Positions 47,954 to 60,569 of a stretch of 64,000 bases of DNA are shown one piece after another. The notes below the pieces were generated by a model that saw nothing but the letters and a program-made list of their open reading frames with translations, was not told the origin of the DNA and did no database searches. A program made the position numbers and the translations under genes. This DNA comes from Andrena cerasifolii (lineage: Eukaryota; Arthropoda; Insecta; Hymenoptera; Andrenidae), in NCBI RefSeq assembly GCF_050908995.1, contig NC_135120.1, positions 13,033,433-13,097,432 on the forward strand. Direction: 5' to 3'. Within the stretch, counting starts at the first letter, position 1; the number at the start of each line of letters is the position of its first letter.

Positions 47954-48378
47954 TAGGGTGGCTCTTATTTACTCTTGGTGACATTTTTTTTCGTGATTTT
48001 CTTCGCGCCACCCCCCAGAAAAGTTGCAAATAATAAAAAAAATCTGTGTATAGTTTGAGCTCTATTGGATTCCGAACTTGTTTCGAAAACAGTTTGCCGC
48101 GCGAGAAAAAGTAACAGAACATAAAAGATGCTGCTTGTCTGGGTCTACAACTTTTGTTTGACATATTTTTTTATTTAGGTAATGAATAACTTGTAGGATA
48201 TTATATAAAATCGATTTCGTGAGCTGTTAAATAATTATTTAAATGTTGAAGGGCCCAGGGGCAGCTTTTCCCGTCATCCGATCGGGCTCAAACTTTACAG
48301 ATTTCTTTTTTTAATGTTTGGAACTATTCTGGGGGGTGCCGCGAAGAAAATCAAAAGACGAACCTAAGACCCACCCTA
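47954..48378. mobile_element. TAGGGTGG-family MITE, short form
   Basis: The left end TAGGGTGGCTCTTA and the reverse complement of the right end TAGGGTGGGTCTTA agree at 13 of 14 bases. The words ACTCTTGGTGA and a CCACCCCC run near the left end also occur, slightly changed, in the copies at 18272 and 62804. It is 425 bp and non-coding. Confidence 0.78.
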
Positions 48379-48952
48379 ATAAGTTCCTATAAAAAATCGG
48401 TACTTGGCGAGTCGGAGTAATCAATTCGTAACATAAAAGATAACGTAAAACAATGGCGGCTACTACTTGTAAAGTTCTTTGTGCCCTTTAAAATACCCGA
48501 GATTCGGGAAACGAACTCGACGAATGGATTGGAAACGAATGAGTTGGAATAGAGAGGAGAATAGATAGGGGCTACATCGTGTCGCGATGTTCCATTGTTC
48601 ATTTTCAACGCGCGTGTAACTACCTACTATCCATTCCCTTCCATTCCTCTTCTACGTCGATTCTCTCTCCCTCCTTTCTTTCACGCTCGCGAGAACGTGC
48701 CAGCGAGATGTATACCTACTACATGTGCGTACGTACGGACGTGCTTCCACGCGTTATGACACGGCCCATTGAACGCTCCATTTCTCTCCGTTCCTCCGTT
48801 CCTTCTTTTCTTCTTTCCCCTCCTATGCTCTTTCTCTTGACTGCGAACATAGCAATAGGTAGGTAGATACGCGGTTCAGCCATCGAATCATAATCTTCTT
48901 TCTCTTTGAAGCAACCAAACAACAGTATGCACTCGGTTGCTTTACCCTTCCC

Positions 48953-49701
48953 TTAAGGGGTTACGCCACCCTGAAAGTTTTGAAAAAACGATTTTTTCTT
49001 CTTTGCACTTTCTTATTACGTAAAGTTTTAAGAATAATTTAAACCATGGTAGACGCAAAAATTCCCCAAAATAGCCGAGTTGTAGACGCTAAACGAGGCG
49101 CGGATGTCGATATTCTGCAGCAGGTAGCTACCATTCTACTTTTCTTCTTTTGCGTTTTTCTCGAAACTACATTTTCAAAGATGACCTATCGAATATCTCC
49201 AAAACTATTTGTCCGATTCAGTTCAAACTTGGCACGCATATTCTTAATGGTATTATCTACGATGTAGCATATCAGTTTTTCCATCCTATACCCCATTCGT
49301 ACATAATTAACGGTTTAAATTCGTTGTTTCATGCGAAAAACGTATAATTTTTTTCACTTTGCTCTCATTTGTGCAATAATTTTTTTTTTCTCAAATCCCT
49401 ATGCTACATCGTAGGTATTTTATTAAGGAACACGAAAATCGTCGGGTTTTTGATTTCGGGCGAACATGTTCGTTATAATTTGTTAGGTTAGTCACGCGTG
49501 TAACGGCGGACGAGCTTCGCGGGAGAACAAATAACTCGGTCATTTTTTAATATTTTTCTACAGTATTTATGCAATATATGCACTAATACATGCTCTACCC
49601 ATAAGAAGAAAATAAATAATTTTCACCCTCATAGTATCGGTAAAAAAAATTCGTCTAGTTTAGTGCTGTTTCGAGCGCCTGAGGGTGGCGTAACCCCTTA
49701 A
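48953..49701. mobile_element. TTAA-flanked MITE with perfect 20-bp ends
   Basis: TTAAGGGGTTACGCCACCCT at 48953 is perfectly inverted at the right end (AGGGTGGCGTAACCCCTTAA, ending 49701). TTAA at both tips indicates piggyBac-type insertion. The 749-bp interior is AT-rich and non-coding. Perfect ends suggest a fairly recent copy. Confidence 0.88.
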
Positions 49702-50943
49702 CGTCAACACCGGGAATGTATGCTTGGCGGTAGAATTCCACACTTGCATGTACGCACGTAGATATCAGGACAGACTCGTCAGAGTCGTCAGGAGATCCGT
49801 CTGGGATCCAGGGCGTCCCACCTTCGGATCCCGTGCTTCCTTCAATGGGATCATTGGGAGCTGAATGGGAAGGAGAGTGGGGATACACACTTGGTACGAC
49901 CCCAAGTGTGGCTCAAGTTTCTATTTTCCCACGTTTTTTTTTTCGAGCCGATCGTGCTGGCGCTCGAAACTTGTTTACTTGCACGCCTGGCTGATTTGCT
50001 GACTCGGCTTTCCTCGTCCACTGGCCACTGGCCACACGTGCACGCTCGGCGGCAAAGATATAGGGAACTAGGCCAACTGATGCAGGTGTCAAAGTAAACA
50101 GCGGCTCGAGCATTCGAGCGACGACCTTGCAAAAAAAAGACGTTTCGAGGTAAAGAACCGAGGCTCCCTTGGGGTCGTACGGACTCCATATCGCGAGTTT
50201 CCCTCAAGTTCTATGCAGCTTTGGCATTTCTCCTGTAATCGCCTCTGCTATTTAATTGCCATATTTACAACCCCGTTGTATATTTAGATCCAAGTAGGTA
50301 CCTATAATTTCGTTCGCTTTAATCACGCACTTGGAAATCTCGTTTTCTACCATTCACATATCGATTCCTCGATACACTTACATAGACCGCGACCGCGACC
50401 GTGCCGAAACAGAGAATTCCGGGGGAAAAATGTGCACAGAGAGACAGGGGTAGTGGGTGAGGGCTAGAGCGAGGGTGAGTGGGAGGGAAGTTTGAGAGAT
50501 AGACAGAGAGAGTAAGGGCGCGCTCGAGCTTTCTCTTTCAGAACGAACAAACGCAGATGTAAAAGAAGTCTCTGAATGAGCGATGCCTACGGACAGTATG
50601 GAGCTTCTCCGTTATTAGCATCTACTCGGTCTCCTTGTGTCCGTATCCATGTGACGCACACTCTGGTCGAAAGAGAACTGAGCGGTCATTATGGAGATTG
50701 AAACACCGTTCGGTAACACGTCCGTTCATTCTTTCCTTCGCTTCGTTTCGCGTCGTTTCGGTTCGTTTCGTTTCGTTTCGTTTCGTTTGCTCATTCATTC
50801 GCGCTCGCGTAATCATCTCGCGAATAAAGAGCAACGTTATGCGTGCAGCAAGATAGGTGACGCTTCGTCTCCTTCGTTTCGATTCACAAACAATCGTGTT
50901 CTCCTGTCTATTAACGCACGAATCGTTCAGTGTCCATCGGCCG
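49702..50943. other. Intergenic
   Basis: No gene was recognised. A TTTCG tandem repeat lies at 50743-50788. Confidence 0.6.
50743..50788. repeat. (TTTCG)n short tandem repeat
   Basis: Nine or so TTTCG/GTTCG units; six are exact at the 3' end. Confidence 0.93.
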
Positions 50944-51681
50944 CGAAAAGGTTTTTTTCATCCGGAAAACTTTGGGCTTTAAATAACCTTTTAATTTCAT
51001 TATTTAATTTTAACCTCTGCCACTAATTAGAGTACATTTTATATTGTATTAAACACCCCCAAAAATTATATATTTGTATATTATCTATTTAATATTCTTT
51101 TTTAATCATATTAAAAGGGTTTTTTTATTGTAATAATAAATAGAGTTATGTAATTAATATTAATCAATTTTATATTAAAATCCAGGAGAACTTTGGGCTT
51201 AATAGTTATTTGAAGCCCAAAGTTTTCCTGGATTTTAATATAAAATTGATTTATATAGTTATTTAAAGCCCAAAGTTTTCCTGGATTTTAATATAAAATT
51301 GATTTATATTAATTACATAACTCTATTTATTATTACAATAAAAAGAAACCTTCTAATATGATTAAAAAATAATATTAAATGTATAGTATACAAATATACA
51401 ATTTTTTGGGGTGTTTAATACAATATAAAATGTACTCTAATTAAATAATAAAATTAAAAATTTGAAAATCTGGAATCCGATTTCTGGAGGGTAAGCGAGT
51501 TGCTGGATTTTCACAAATTTAATTTATTCCCTAAAGCGGGGGTGGTCAAATTTAGTAATTTGATTTAGGGATAATCTATACGACATAAAATGTACTCTAA
51601 TTAGTGGCAGAGGTTAAAATTAAACAATAAAATTGAAAAGTTATTTAAAGCCTAAAGCTTTCAGGATGAAAAATCTTTTCG
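50944..51681. mobile_element. Double foldback element, AT-rich
   Basis: Outer arms 50944-51050 and about 51580-51681 are reverse complements, sharing ACCTCTGCCACTAATTAGAG / CTCTAATTAGTGGCAGAGGT. An inner pair, 51001-51205 and about 51265-51455, is nearly perfect over some 190 bp. A 48-bp unit starting GTTATTTGAAGCCCAAAG is duplicated in the loop (from 51209 and from 51257). No TTAA, TA or 8-bp target duplication was found. No protein is encoded. Confidence 0.85.
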
Positions 51682-54600
51682 AATGAAGGTGAAAAGATGG
51701 AGAAAAGTCGCGAATAAAGGTAGTAGGTACCTATAATACCTTAGCCGCATAGTTCGGACTACGACAATAGCGATCGGTTCGTCTGCTCGTGTTACGAGTT
51801 ACGGACTGTGGGCTATGTGCTACATATAGGTATGGGCTGTGGGCTATGGATTACGGGTTACAGGTTACGGGTTATACTGACCGGCAGAGAAAGCCAAAGT
51901 GCACGGCATCCAATATGCAATAAACATACGGAGCTTTGACGTATTTAATAGTAACGTGGTCGTATAACGCTTGACACGCATGGAAGCTTTTATGGAGGAT
52001 GGGTGGTATCTCTGGACCCGTCAGACCCTACCCGTGACTCTCTTTCAGTGTTTCGCTACGAATCTCGGGCTCGCCTGCTATCTACCGATCCCGGGTCCAG
52101 CAAAATCCAGACCGATACCAACTGAGAATCGCTGAGAATCGTTGAGCAGCCTCCTCCTGCCTCCTGGCTGCAACTCTGCCGTCGCATCGCGTCCCGCCGT
52201 GTCGCGTCTTCTTCTCTCCCTTTCTTCGTGCCCTTCTCTTTTCCGCCGGAGGAATATAGCCCGCGGTTAATTGCGTGTCTGCGCCCAAAGAAGGATCCTT
52301 GAGCTGTGACGGCCGCGGCCGCTCGATCCTCGCTACGAACTCGAATCGTACCTTCTCCAGCGGCAAGCTACTCTTGTTCCACGAACACGACACTAAACGG
52401 GCAACGTGTCCACCCCACCTGGTCCACGTGTTTATCAAAATGCATCTTACAAATCCATCACCCATGACTTTCACGTCCCGAGAAATCGTGCCGAAACGAT
52501 ACCTACCTACCACCACAGTGTCCAGCGACATACCTAACAATAACAAGCAAAAGATACCTACTTAGTTTTAGCAAGAAATGGCGCGGAGAGATCGTCAAGG
52601 ATCCATAGCGACGCGACGGCAGATTTATCGATGGTAGAGACGCGACTGGTTCGCGTTCGCATTGTTACGACCTGTAGCTGTACCGTTTACCGTAATCTCG
52701 CGCCGATGAAGATAGGCCCGCATCGATAGCGGATCCCGATCGAATTGACAAGTCCATCTATCATTCGACATATGCATGGTATGCATGGGAAAGGAGAAGG
52801 ACACCGGTGTGCCCCAGCCCTGACCATGCATAATTCACGATATCTCTGTCGACCAGCCTGAAATCTCGAATAATAGCCGGGCTCGCCTTTCTTTGAAACT
52901 TTTCCTCGTCGATCGATCGAGGGACTGCTCTCGGACCTCGGACACTTCTTCGCCCCATTCTCGTCGCTCGCCGGCTTTTCCTCGTGCCCTCGTGCTTCTC
53001 GTTCGCGCGATCGGAATCATCCCCGAATAACGAGCTGTAGGTTTACGGGATGTAGGTACGAAATAAGCGTGGATGCATATTTATACCGGAAATAGGTGCT
53101 CGCGTTTGGTAAACGGGGACCACCACATCCTGGCGATTCTTTTTCCCAACGTACGCCGGCCGAGACTCTCGTAAAATCTAATCTTTATCGTGCACTCGGA
53201 ACCCTCCTGTCCACGAGACTCCCCTTCTTCCGAATCCTAGATGAAAATCTTCCTTACCTGCGCGTCTACCCTTTACTCGATCGTCACTCAAGTCTACCCG
53301 AAACTGATATGCACGATCGATTAAACTGCTATACCTACATGCATATACGTATCTAATATAAACGCGTGGACCAAAAGAGGTCCGTATGGGGGAGAGATTG
53401 AAAATTCAAGTACCTGCAAGAAGTTGCTTCCGAGCAGTGTCTCCTCGATGCTAGGTATCCTGGGACGGGCGATTTCTCTATTCTCAATTCCTCTTTCCTT
53501 CGCCGAAACTCGAAACAAGCGTCTTTTACTCCGTCCGCCCGGGAATTAGGTTCGGAAGGTTTTTCCTTGACCCCTGCTCTAATTTCTCTCGGTCCATCGA
53601 GTGTGTATTCCGCCCAGTGAACACTTTGTATCCACGAGTCCTCTGCACCGGTCAACCGACCCAAACCGACCCGATCGACCCGACCTCCACACCGTGTCCC
53701 AAACCGACCCAACTTGTCGCTTTATTTTGGGCGTGACAGCAGAGGTCTCGTTTGCCTGTTTGCCCGTTTGCTCGTTCGCAAGCACGCGCGTTCGTTTCGA
53801 AAACTCGTCCGCGCCGATGTAACTCGCCCTACCTTGCCCTGTAATCTGGGTTATTTCATTTAGGCTGTGGAGAACACATTGAAGCTCCGTAACGAACGGA
53901 GTTCACCGTGCCAGGATGCCTGCGCGAAATTCGTAGGTACGGTGCCGAGTTTCGGCAACAGAATAGAAGGATGGAATTGATGATTCCCCGGGTAACCGTA
54001 GCTAGAAATGCCCGTTACGTACGGTAAAGGAGCAGCGTGGAAAAAGCAGTGGGTCGGATGAATATTATATCGTCGCTGTGGGGTCCAAATCCGGCCACAC
54101 TTGCATACGTAGTAATGGCATAAAGCTGAGGGGTGTCCTCCAGGCAGCCTGGCCCTTTATGCAGGACATTTAGTATAAAGCTGACAAAATCACAGGCACC
54201 GAGTCTCCCTTCTGGTACGGAACCCTCCCCCTGACCGAGAGAAAATCCAAATGGTCATCGTAAATAGAAAATCCGTTTTTTCCTCCTATACGCGTGCGAA
54301 ATGCGGCCGGGTTTATTCGTGCATATATGTAGAGTCGACGCGTTTTTCCCGGGCCGTGCAAAGCTATGCGACGCGGCCCATCGTTAGGGCTAGACGACCG
54401 AGGGTGAGGCGAATCGCCACGATCCACTCCGACCGGCGACCCCTGAAAATCCTGCCGACTACGTTCACGCTGAAAAGTCGAGCTGGCTTTTCTGTCTGTA
54501 TTGCCTACAGGTACCTACCTTAAAATTCAACGTTTCGATGAATTTTAATCCCTTCATCGTCGCGTGAACAACTTTTCTCAACTACCTATGAAAAATTCGA

Positions 54601-54717
54601 TTTTCACACTCGTACGAAGTAAAACAAGTCGGAAGAAAGAAGACGAGGAATGCAGAGGCATGCAAAGTCGCCGCCAGATCCGATCGTTACCCCCCGAACT
54701 TAGCTTTCGGCTTACAA
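51682..54717. other. Intergenic
   Basis: No gene was recognised. Near 51800-51880 loose repeats of GGGCTATG and GGGTTACAGG-like words occur. TACCTA words occur at 52500-52512 and 52555-52561. Confidence 0.55.
54118..54162. repeat. Short hairpin closed by GCATAAAG / CTTTATGC
   Basis: A perfect 8-bp outer stem encloses a second palindrome, CCAGGCAGCCTGG (54140-54152). The word ATAAAGCTGA recurs directly after it near 54174. It is too short for a typical pre-miRNA, and its function is unknown. Confidence 0.6.
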
Positions 54718-55163
54718 TTAACCCTTCGTTGACACTCTCTTGTGTAAGCCACCCATAAGCTGATTTTCACGCTCTGTATCTTCTAAATGCAAAATTAATA
54801 CCTTTTCCCCAAAGCCAACGTACAAACTATTTTTTCTCTGAAAATATTATATCTGAACTATAACTCTGTAGATTTTTAGCTTCTAATATTGAAATTTGTA
54901 AAAGTTACAATTCTTTGAAGATTTTCTTCGCGTTTTCTCGACATATGGTAATCTAGATTTTTTTACAAAAACTGTGATGAAATTTCAGTAAAAAAACTAT
55001 TAGAATAATACATTCTACAGACCTTGAAATTGACCCATGATTTTCTTCATAACGATTAGATTCTTCAGATGAGAATGGCAGTCGTTCGAAAATTGTTCTG
55101 GGTGTGAACCACCCAGGTGTGTCAAAGTTGATCGAAATAAGAGGTGTGTGAACGAAGGGTTAA
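54718..55163. mobile_element. TTAA-flanked MITE
   Basis: The left end TTAACCCTTCGTTGACACTC and the reverse complement of the right end TTAACCCTTCGTTCACACAC agree at 17 of 20 positions. TTAA is present at both tips. The sub-terminal words AGCCACCCA and AACCACCCA are near-direct repeats. It is 446 bp, AT-rich and non-coding. Confidence 0.83.
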
Positions 55164-55775
55164 GCAGTATTGTTTATTCAAATTAGAGTTTGCGCGACTG
55201 GCATCTGTTTTCGCGTATATGCCGCAAAAGCCCACACACCCTGGCTAAAAATTTGCTGCCTTGAGAGTGCAGTTGCTCGATTGGCCGAAGAAAAGGAATG
55301 GACGTTCGAAGAAGGTCCATGTTCGTTGCGAGACGGAGCATTGGATCGGGAAGACAACGATCCAGCAACATCTGCTGCCCGGCAGATTTGCCGCGGTGTG
55401 CTCACTGCTTCTTATTCGCGATCGAGTTGGTAATCAGCTGCCTGCGACGCGGACGTCGCCGTCGCGTCGTTACTCGCTGCGATTCGAGGCTGTTTGCTCC
55501 ACGTCTTAAGTTCACGGGTTCAGACAGATGCGAGTGGAGCGTTAACGAGAACAATTAGGAGTTCCACTTTGCGCTAGCTCGGCTCCCTCTAAAAATAAAC
55601 ACGACCACTTAATGGCTCGGTCTGTCATAACTCGCGCAGATGCGAGCCCTTTTTAAATTATTCCCACGAACCACATTTCGTTTCTCGGAATGCCGCGAAC
55701 GCTCCGAAACTGGCTTTCAACCGCCGCGCCACGACGCGCCGCGCGGCGTGTCCACCTTAACTGACAAATATGTAG
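55164..55775. other. Intergenic
   Basis: No gene was recognised in this short GC-rich interval between two MITEs. Confidence 0.55.
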
Positions 55776-56361
55776 TAGTCCAGTGAAATTAGACGGAAAT
55801 ATGCCCAGTCTACGGAATAAATCCCGGGAAGCTGGATTTTGGTATGGGCCTTTTTTTGGTTGCTGTAAACAATATGTCAAAAGTCCCCATCGATCCAACC
55901 TCCGCTAAAAAGGTGTCAATTTCACCCTCTTGGAATGAATTTGGGCAGCAACCAAAATTGCGTTGTACTCAGGAGGACATCCCCTACATATTTACAAAGT
56001 TTCATATTTTTTTTTGAATTTCCAGGTTCGGGATTTTTCCTTGTCAAGAGTACGGGGGTTGAAACTTGGTAACCCGCCATACACGAAAACGACGACGCCT
56101 ACGGAAAAAACTTATACAACCTTTTTTGTAGAGAATTTCCTAAGGTATAAATTTCATAATAACTATTTTTGTCGTAAAACTGCTAGATAACGAGATATTC
56201 GCGAAAAATCGTTCTTTTTTTAACTCTCTGTAAAATTTTTAGCGGCGGTCGAATCGATGGGTACTTTTGACATATTGTTTAAAACGACCAAGAAAAGGAC
56301 CATACGAAAATTTAGCTTGCTGGGATTTAATCCGAAGACAGATACTAATTTCACTGGACTA
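55776..56361. mobile_element. Foldback MITE with perfect 17-bp ends
   Basis: TAGTCCAGTGAAATTAG at 55776-55792 is perfectly inverted at 56345-56361. The imperfect arms extend to about 140 bp each and share AACAATATGTCAAAAGT (left) with its complement (right). The TA tips allow a Tc1/mariner-type origin. Non-coding. Confidence 0.8.
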
Positions 56362-59300
56362 TAATTAATACGTATATGTAGGTAAGTACCTATCTGCTTC
56401 GCGAGTCCCACTGCTCTTTCACTTCACTAAACTGCCTCGCCTAATTATTGTCATTCCCTCAGCTGTTTACCTTTCCACGAGGAATCGTAGCAAACGAATA
56501 AGAGATAAAAGGAAGAAACGAGGAAAAAACGAGAGCGCGAGGATTGTAGGTAAGGAATATCGAGGCGGGTTACGAGGGGGGCCAGATTGGCTCTGTTGCT
56601 CGCGCTCGTGCCACCACGAGCCCCGAAGGCTCCGCGCTATGCGTGGAATGCGTACTTAACTGTCCGTTTAATTGAGGCTAATGGGGCGATATTAAGTGGA
56701 CGCGTACGGGTGTTACGCGCATCCCAGAGTGTTGAGTGTCGAGTGTCGAGTGTCCGCGATGCGTTCCGAAGATCGCGCATCGGCACGAGCTCCGGTCCGC
56801 CCCCTCCCTCCATCGGCCTCCGCTTTCCTCTTCGTTCCGCGTTTGATCCAGCTCATGCGTGACCGATCGTGACTGATCGCCAGCGAATAATCGGTTCGCC
56901 AAGCATTCAGCCTCGTCGGCAAGTCAGCTGCATCTCCAAAAGGGACTCAGAATATGTAGTTGCAGTGCGGTGGCTTATTTTCGAACAACCACCAATGCCA
57001 ACACTAAGACCGGTGTGAAAGACGAAGGGTTGTTTAGATACCTACCTACTTTAAACTAAACCACCGCGACTGCTTCAAGTTAATTCGAATGGTGGACGAA
57101 GAGAAAGGGTAGCGAGTAGAGGATTACGCGATGATCTCGAAGAGAAGAAGGACGAAGGAGGGGCAGAACGAAAGCCGTAAGTATAAGTATAAGAATGAAA
57201 GAGAAGAAAAAAATGGTGGGCCGCACGGGTGCGAAGAGAGTTATGGTTATCGCCGCGCCGGTTTCAAGGGTGCTTCGACGCGACTGCGGCACGAGAGAAG
57301 CCGAGAATGCGACCGGGACAAGATACGCGGGAGGCTAAAACGAAGAAAGATGGGCAAGACGCGAACGAGAGGACAGACACTTACTTGGAAACGAATGTAA
57401 CTTTATTGTGAACTTATCGCTGTCAGAAAGCAAACAATGGTACGATCTTTACGCCATCTGCCCTTGCAATCTTTACCTCCTTCGTCCTTCGTCCTTCTCT
57501 CCGCCTGCTGCACCTTCACCTCCACCCCCCACCTACACCTCCGTTTCCTCTTTAATCTTTTTACTTGCCTACAGCTTCTGCGCGCTCCGTCCCCGTATGT
57601 ACGTGGACTGTGTGGAGCGTAGAGGGTTTCGGGGAGAAGGATGCGGGTGCGATAGGTGGACAGGGTGGTTGGCGCCGCGGTATCGCGGTATCGCGGCATC
57701 GCATCTATCGCGAGCGTACAGCTCACCGATATGTAAAAGAGGGGCTGCCGCGAGAACCTCTCCACTCTCGACGCTCCATCGCCGACAGGTATCTGGCTAT
57801 CTGGGCCGCTACGCGCATTCCTTTCATTCTTTCTTCCACGTTTCCATAAATTTCCGCCCTCTCTTCCATCCCGTCCGATTCGCCGCACTAACGATTCTCT
57901 CCGATCCCGTACGTATTACAATTGCGTCTCGCTAAGTCTAATATCACTGCTGGAGAGTCGCTGGCCCTGGAGCTGGCGACATCCTAACGCCGGTAACCAG
58001 CAAGCTTTTCGCAAGCATTAGATTAGACATTAGGCGAAGGTCGAGACAGAGAAAAGGCGCATTACCAACACTCGTTGCTGGGTCGTTTAATTAAGGCTCG
58101 GCGTTACGGAGGGGTCGCGTCGCGTCGCGTTACGATCCCTGTTCGGTGTCTCGTTGTCTCCTCGAGCCTTCGGTTGATTTACGCGACGCGACGTTCGCCA
58201 CGGACAAAGACTTTCCCGGCCGATGAGCCGCCCGAGATACGCAACGTTCTTCGAGTACGGCTTTCTTCTTTTGGAGGCCGCGAGGCCGCGAGGATCGTGA
58301 GAGAATGCGTATGTAGATACTCGCCTATTTCGGACTTAAACTCCCTGATCCTACGTCAGCTATAGATACATATTCTTGACGGATGGACTATGGGTACGCG
58401 TTTCGTTACGAGTGTATTGACGCGTTTCCGCACGGCGTTGTAAAATGTAAAAGGAACGAAATGAAACGACGAAGACGAAGGTGAAGAAGAGAGAGAAAGT
58501 AAGGGAAGAGATACAGCATATGCTCTCCCGTTCAGCCCGGTCGTTCGTTCCTTCATTACGTATGCGAGTTACGTAGAGAGTCGGACCGAGAGATGCAGCC
58601 TGATAGAGTTTTCTAGCGGCTGCCTTTTCTTCCGTACATCCGAGGACCGGCGCTGCGCAATCGCGAGCACGTGTTTACTCTCGACGAACGATCACTGGCG
58701 CGATAGATTCTGGATCGAAGCCTCGAAGGTAGGTAGGCACGCGTATGCACGCCACCAAAGGTCCGGTTGACGTTCACTAACCGACGTTCGCGTCACTCGA
58801 AAGAGTAAAGTTCGTGGCGTACCTATATCAGAATTGGGGGTGCTTTCAGAGAATCAAGTGGCACGTAATGGCATGTAATGGCGCGACCGCAAAGTAGCCA
58901 GCATGTGCGGTGGCTGTGGCTGTAGCCATTTGGTTTCGAAGCGTCACGGTAATGGGACCGGGATCGTCTCTCCCGACCAGTTACAACCGAGGTTAACCGA
59001 CCTTCCGTCGGCTCTGCAATCGCCACTTATTCAAGCATCGTGCTACACATTCACAAGCTTCACAATCCTCGAAACATCACTTCGGTCCAACTAATCCAAC
59101 TTGGCGTGTCTCAAATCACCTTCTTATTCGTTCACAGTCGACTTGGCAACTACCAAATTCTTCGTACACCATTTCCAGGTCCATCTGCGGCAAAGAGAAA
59201 GGAGTTGCTACCTATAAATCCGTCAGCGAGACGACTCGGCAATCGACAAAGGAGTCGACACTCTCTCGGTAACTAAGGATTCGCAGTGCAGGATTTCTAT

Positions 59301-60005
59301 AGATACTTACTCCTTTAGAAGATGGTCCGCGTTAATAGTCGTGCGCAACTCGAACGACGTCAAAGGTAATCGCTTCGCGCGTTCGAAACAACGACTGTTG
59401 GGAGAAAAATGGAAATACGCGTAGGTACATTGGCAGGCAAACGGCCAAAGCAGAAAGCGCCGTCATAAAGACTCAGCGCTGGGGGAAAAAACGAGCGAAC
59501 GTTAATATCTACTCGGTTGCCACCTATTTCTTGCAGGCCGCGCTAATGTCTCCTGACCTCGACTACTGATCGGTCGGCCGATCGTACCTGTGCAACATTT
59601 TTCCAGCACCTTCGTTGATGAAGCATCAATGGAGGGCGGTGTTGATTTCTCAGGCGGAACGCAACCGTAAAACCAAGCGCAGGATTAACTACGGTACGCA
59701 ACGCAACTCGCCTTCTCCAAGTCGATCTTTGGATGCTGGAATCATTCGCTTTGAATCGCAAAATCAAGGCCATTAATCCTTGGTAAATTCAACAAATGCT
59801 TCCCCGGCAACTAGCGTTGCTGCAATTATAAGAATTACGTCGGTTTCTTGGCTTTGTATTGGGACTACTTATTATCCAATTACTGTACAACTTTAGGTAT
59901 GTATAAGTACATATGTTGGCAATATATTTCCAGAAAATTTATGATTTTGTAAAGTGCAAGCTTGACGTAGGTATAACCTCGGCAATGAGGAAGTGACAAA
60001 ACAGA
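56362..60005. other. Intergenic, GC-rich
   Basis: No gene was recognised. The 161- and 175-codon frames at 57403-57935 lie on opposite strands of the same DNA and have no domains. TAGGTAGG occurs at 58728-58737. Confidence 0.5.
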
Positions 60006-60011
60006 TAATAA

Positions 60012-60344
60012 GGCCCACCAAAATATTATGTGGGCTTTAAGGCTCAGCAAGTAACCAGAGACCTCTTCGAAAGCAGGAACGATCTTGAGAAGAGCTCCAA
60101 AGCTCGTGTCACTTCAACCGGAAGAAAAAAGACAAGAGTGTGGGAACAAGAGCCCATGCCATCCACCTCCAGAGGAAACGCGGACGGCAACTCTGTAGAC
60201 AATTGGTTTTGCGAATTATGCAGAACTGCATTCAAGAGTGATATGCGACAGTGTGTCACGTGTCTCACCTGGATACACGAGGATTGCGCTGGGCTCGCAC
60301 CTGAGGACGACGATGCCTTTGTTTACCCGAATTGTACATACTAA
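60012..60344 (+). pseudogene. Relic of a Cys-rich (PHD-like) transposase C-terminus
   Basis: An open frame without an ATG start encodes about 110 residues. The last third follows a PHD-type pattern: CELC, ten residues, CVTC, four residues, His (in TWIHEDC), then Cys, and a final pair in which the first Cys is replaced by Tyr (YPNC). This W-x-C-x2-C…W-x-HE-x-C tail resembles the C-terminal region of pogo/Tigger-like DDE transposases in insects, which is family knowledge from memory. No DDE core is present upstream. AATAAGGCCCACC at 60006-60018 is echoed in inverted form (GGTGGGCCTTA) at 60548-60558, possible remnant termini. A host PHD-finger exon is a less likely alternative. Confidence 0.5.
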
Positions 60345-60569
60345 ATAAATAGGTGGGTGTTATTACCTGCTCTGCACGAAACAAAGCCCGTTTACAAGGT
60401 ATTTAAAAACCTATTAATTTTCGTATATTTATTGTGTTCATATATTGTTATAAATATTATAGTTTATAGTTTAATGTCCATAGATTTCTAAAAAAAAATT
60501 TTCAAAAATATGTACAAGTAGGTATCTTTTGAAAAAATTATAGATCCAGGTGGGCCTTACTACCCGCGC

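Noticed and set aside
57403..57935. 161- and 175-codon frames on opposite strands
   Set aside because: They are mutually antisense and show no homology by eye.
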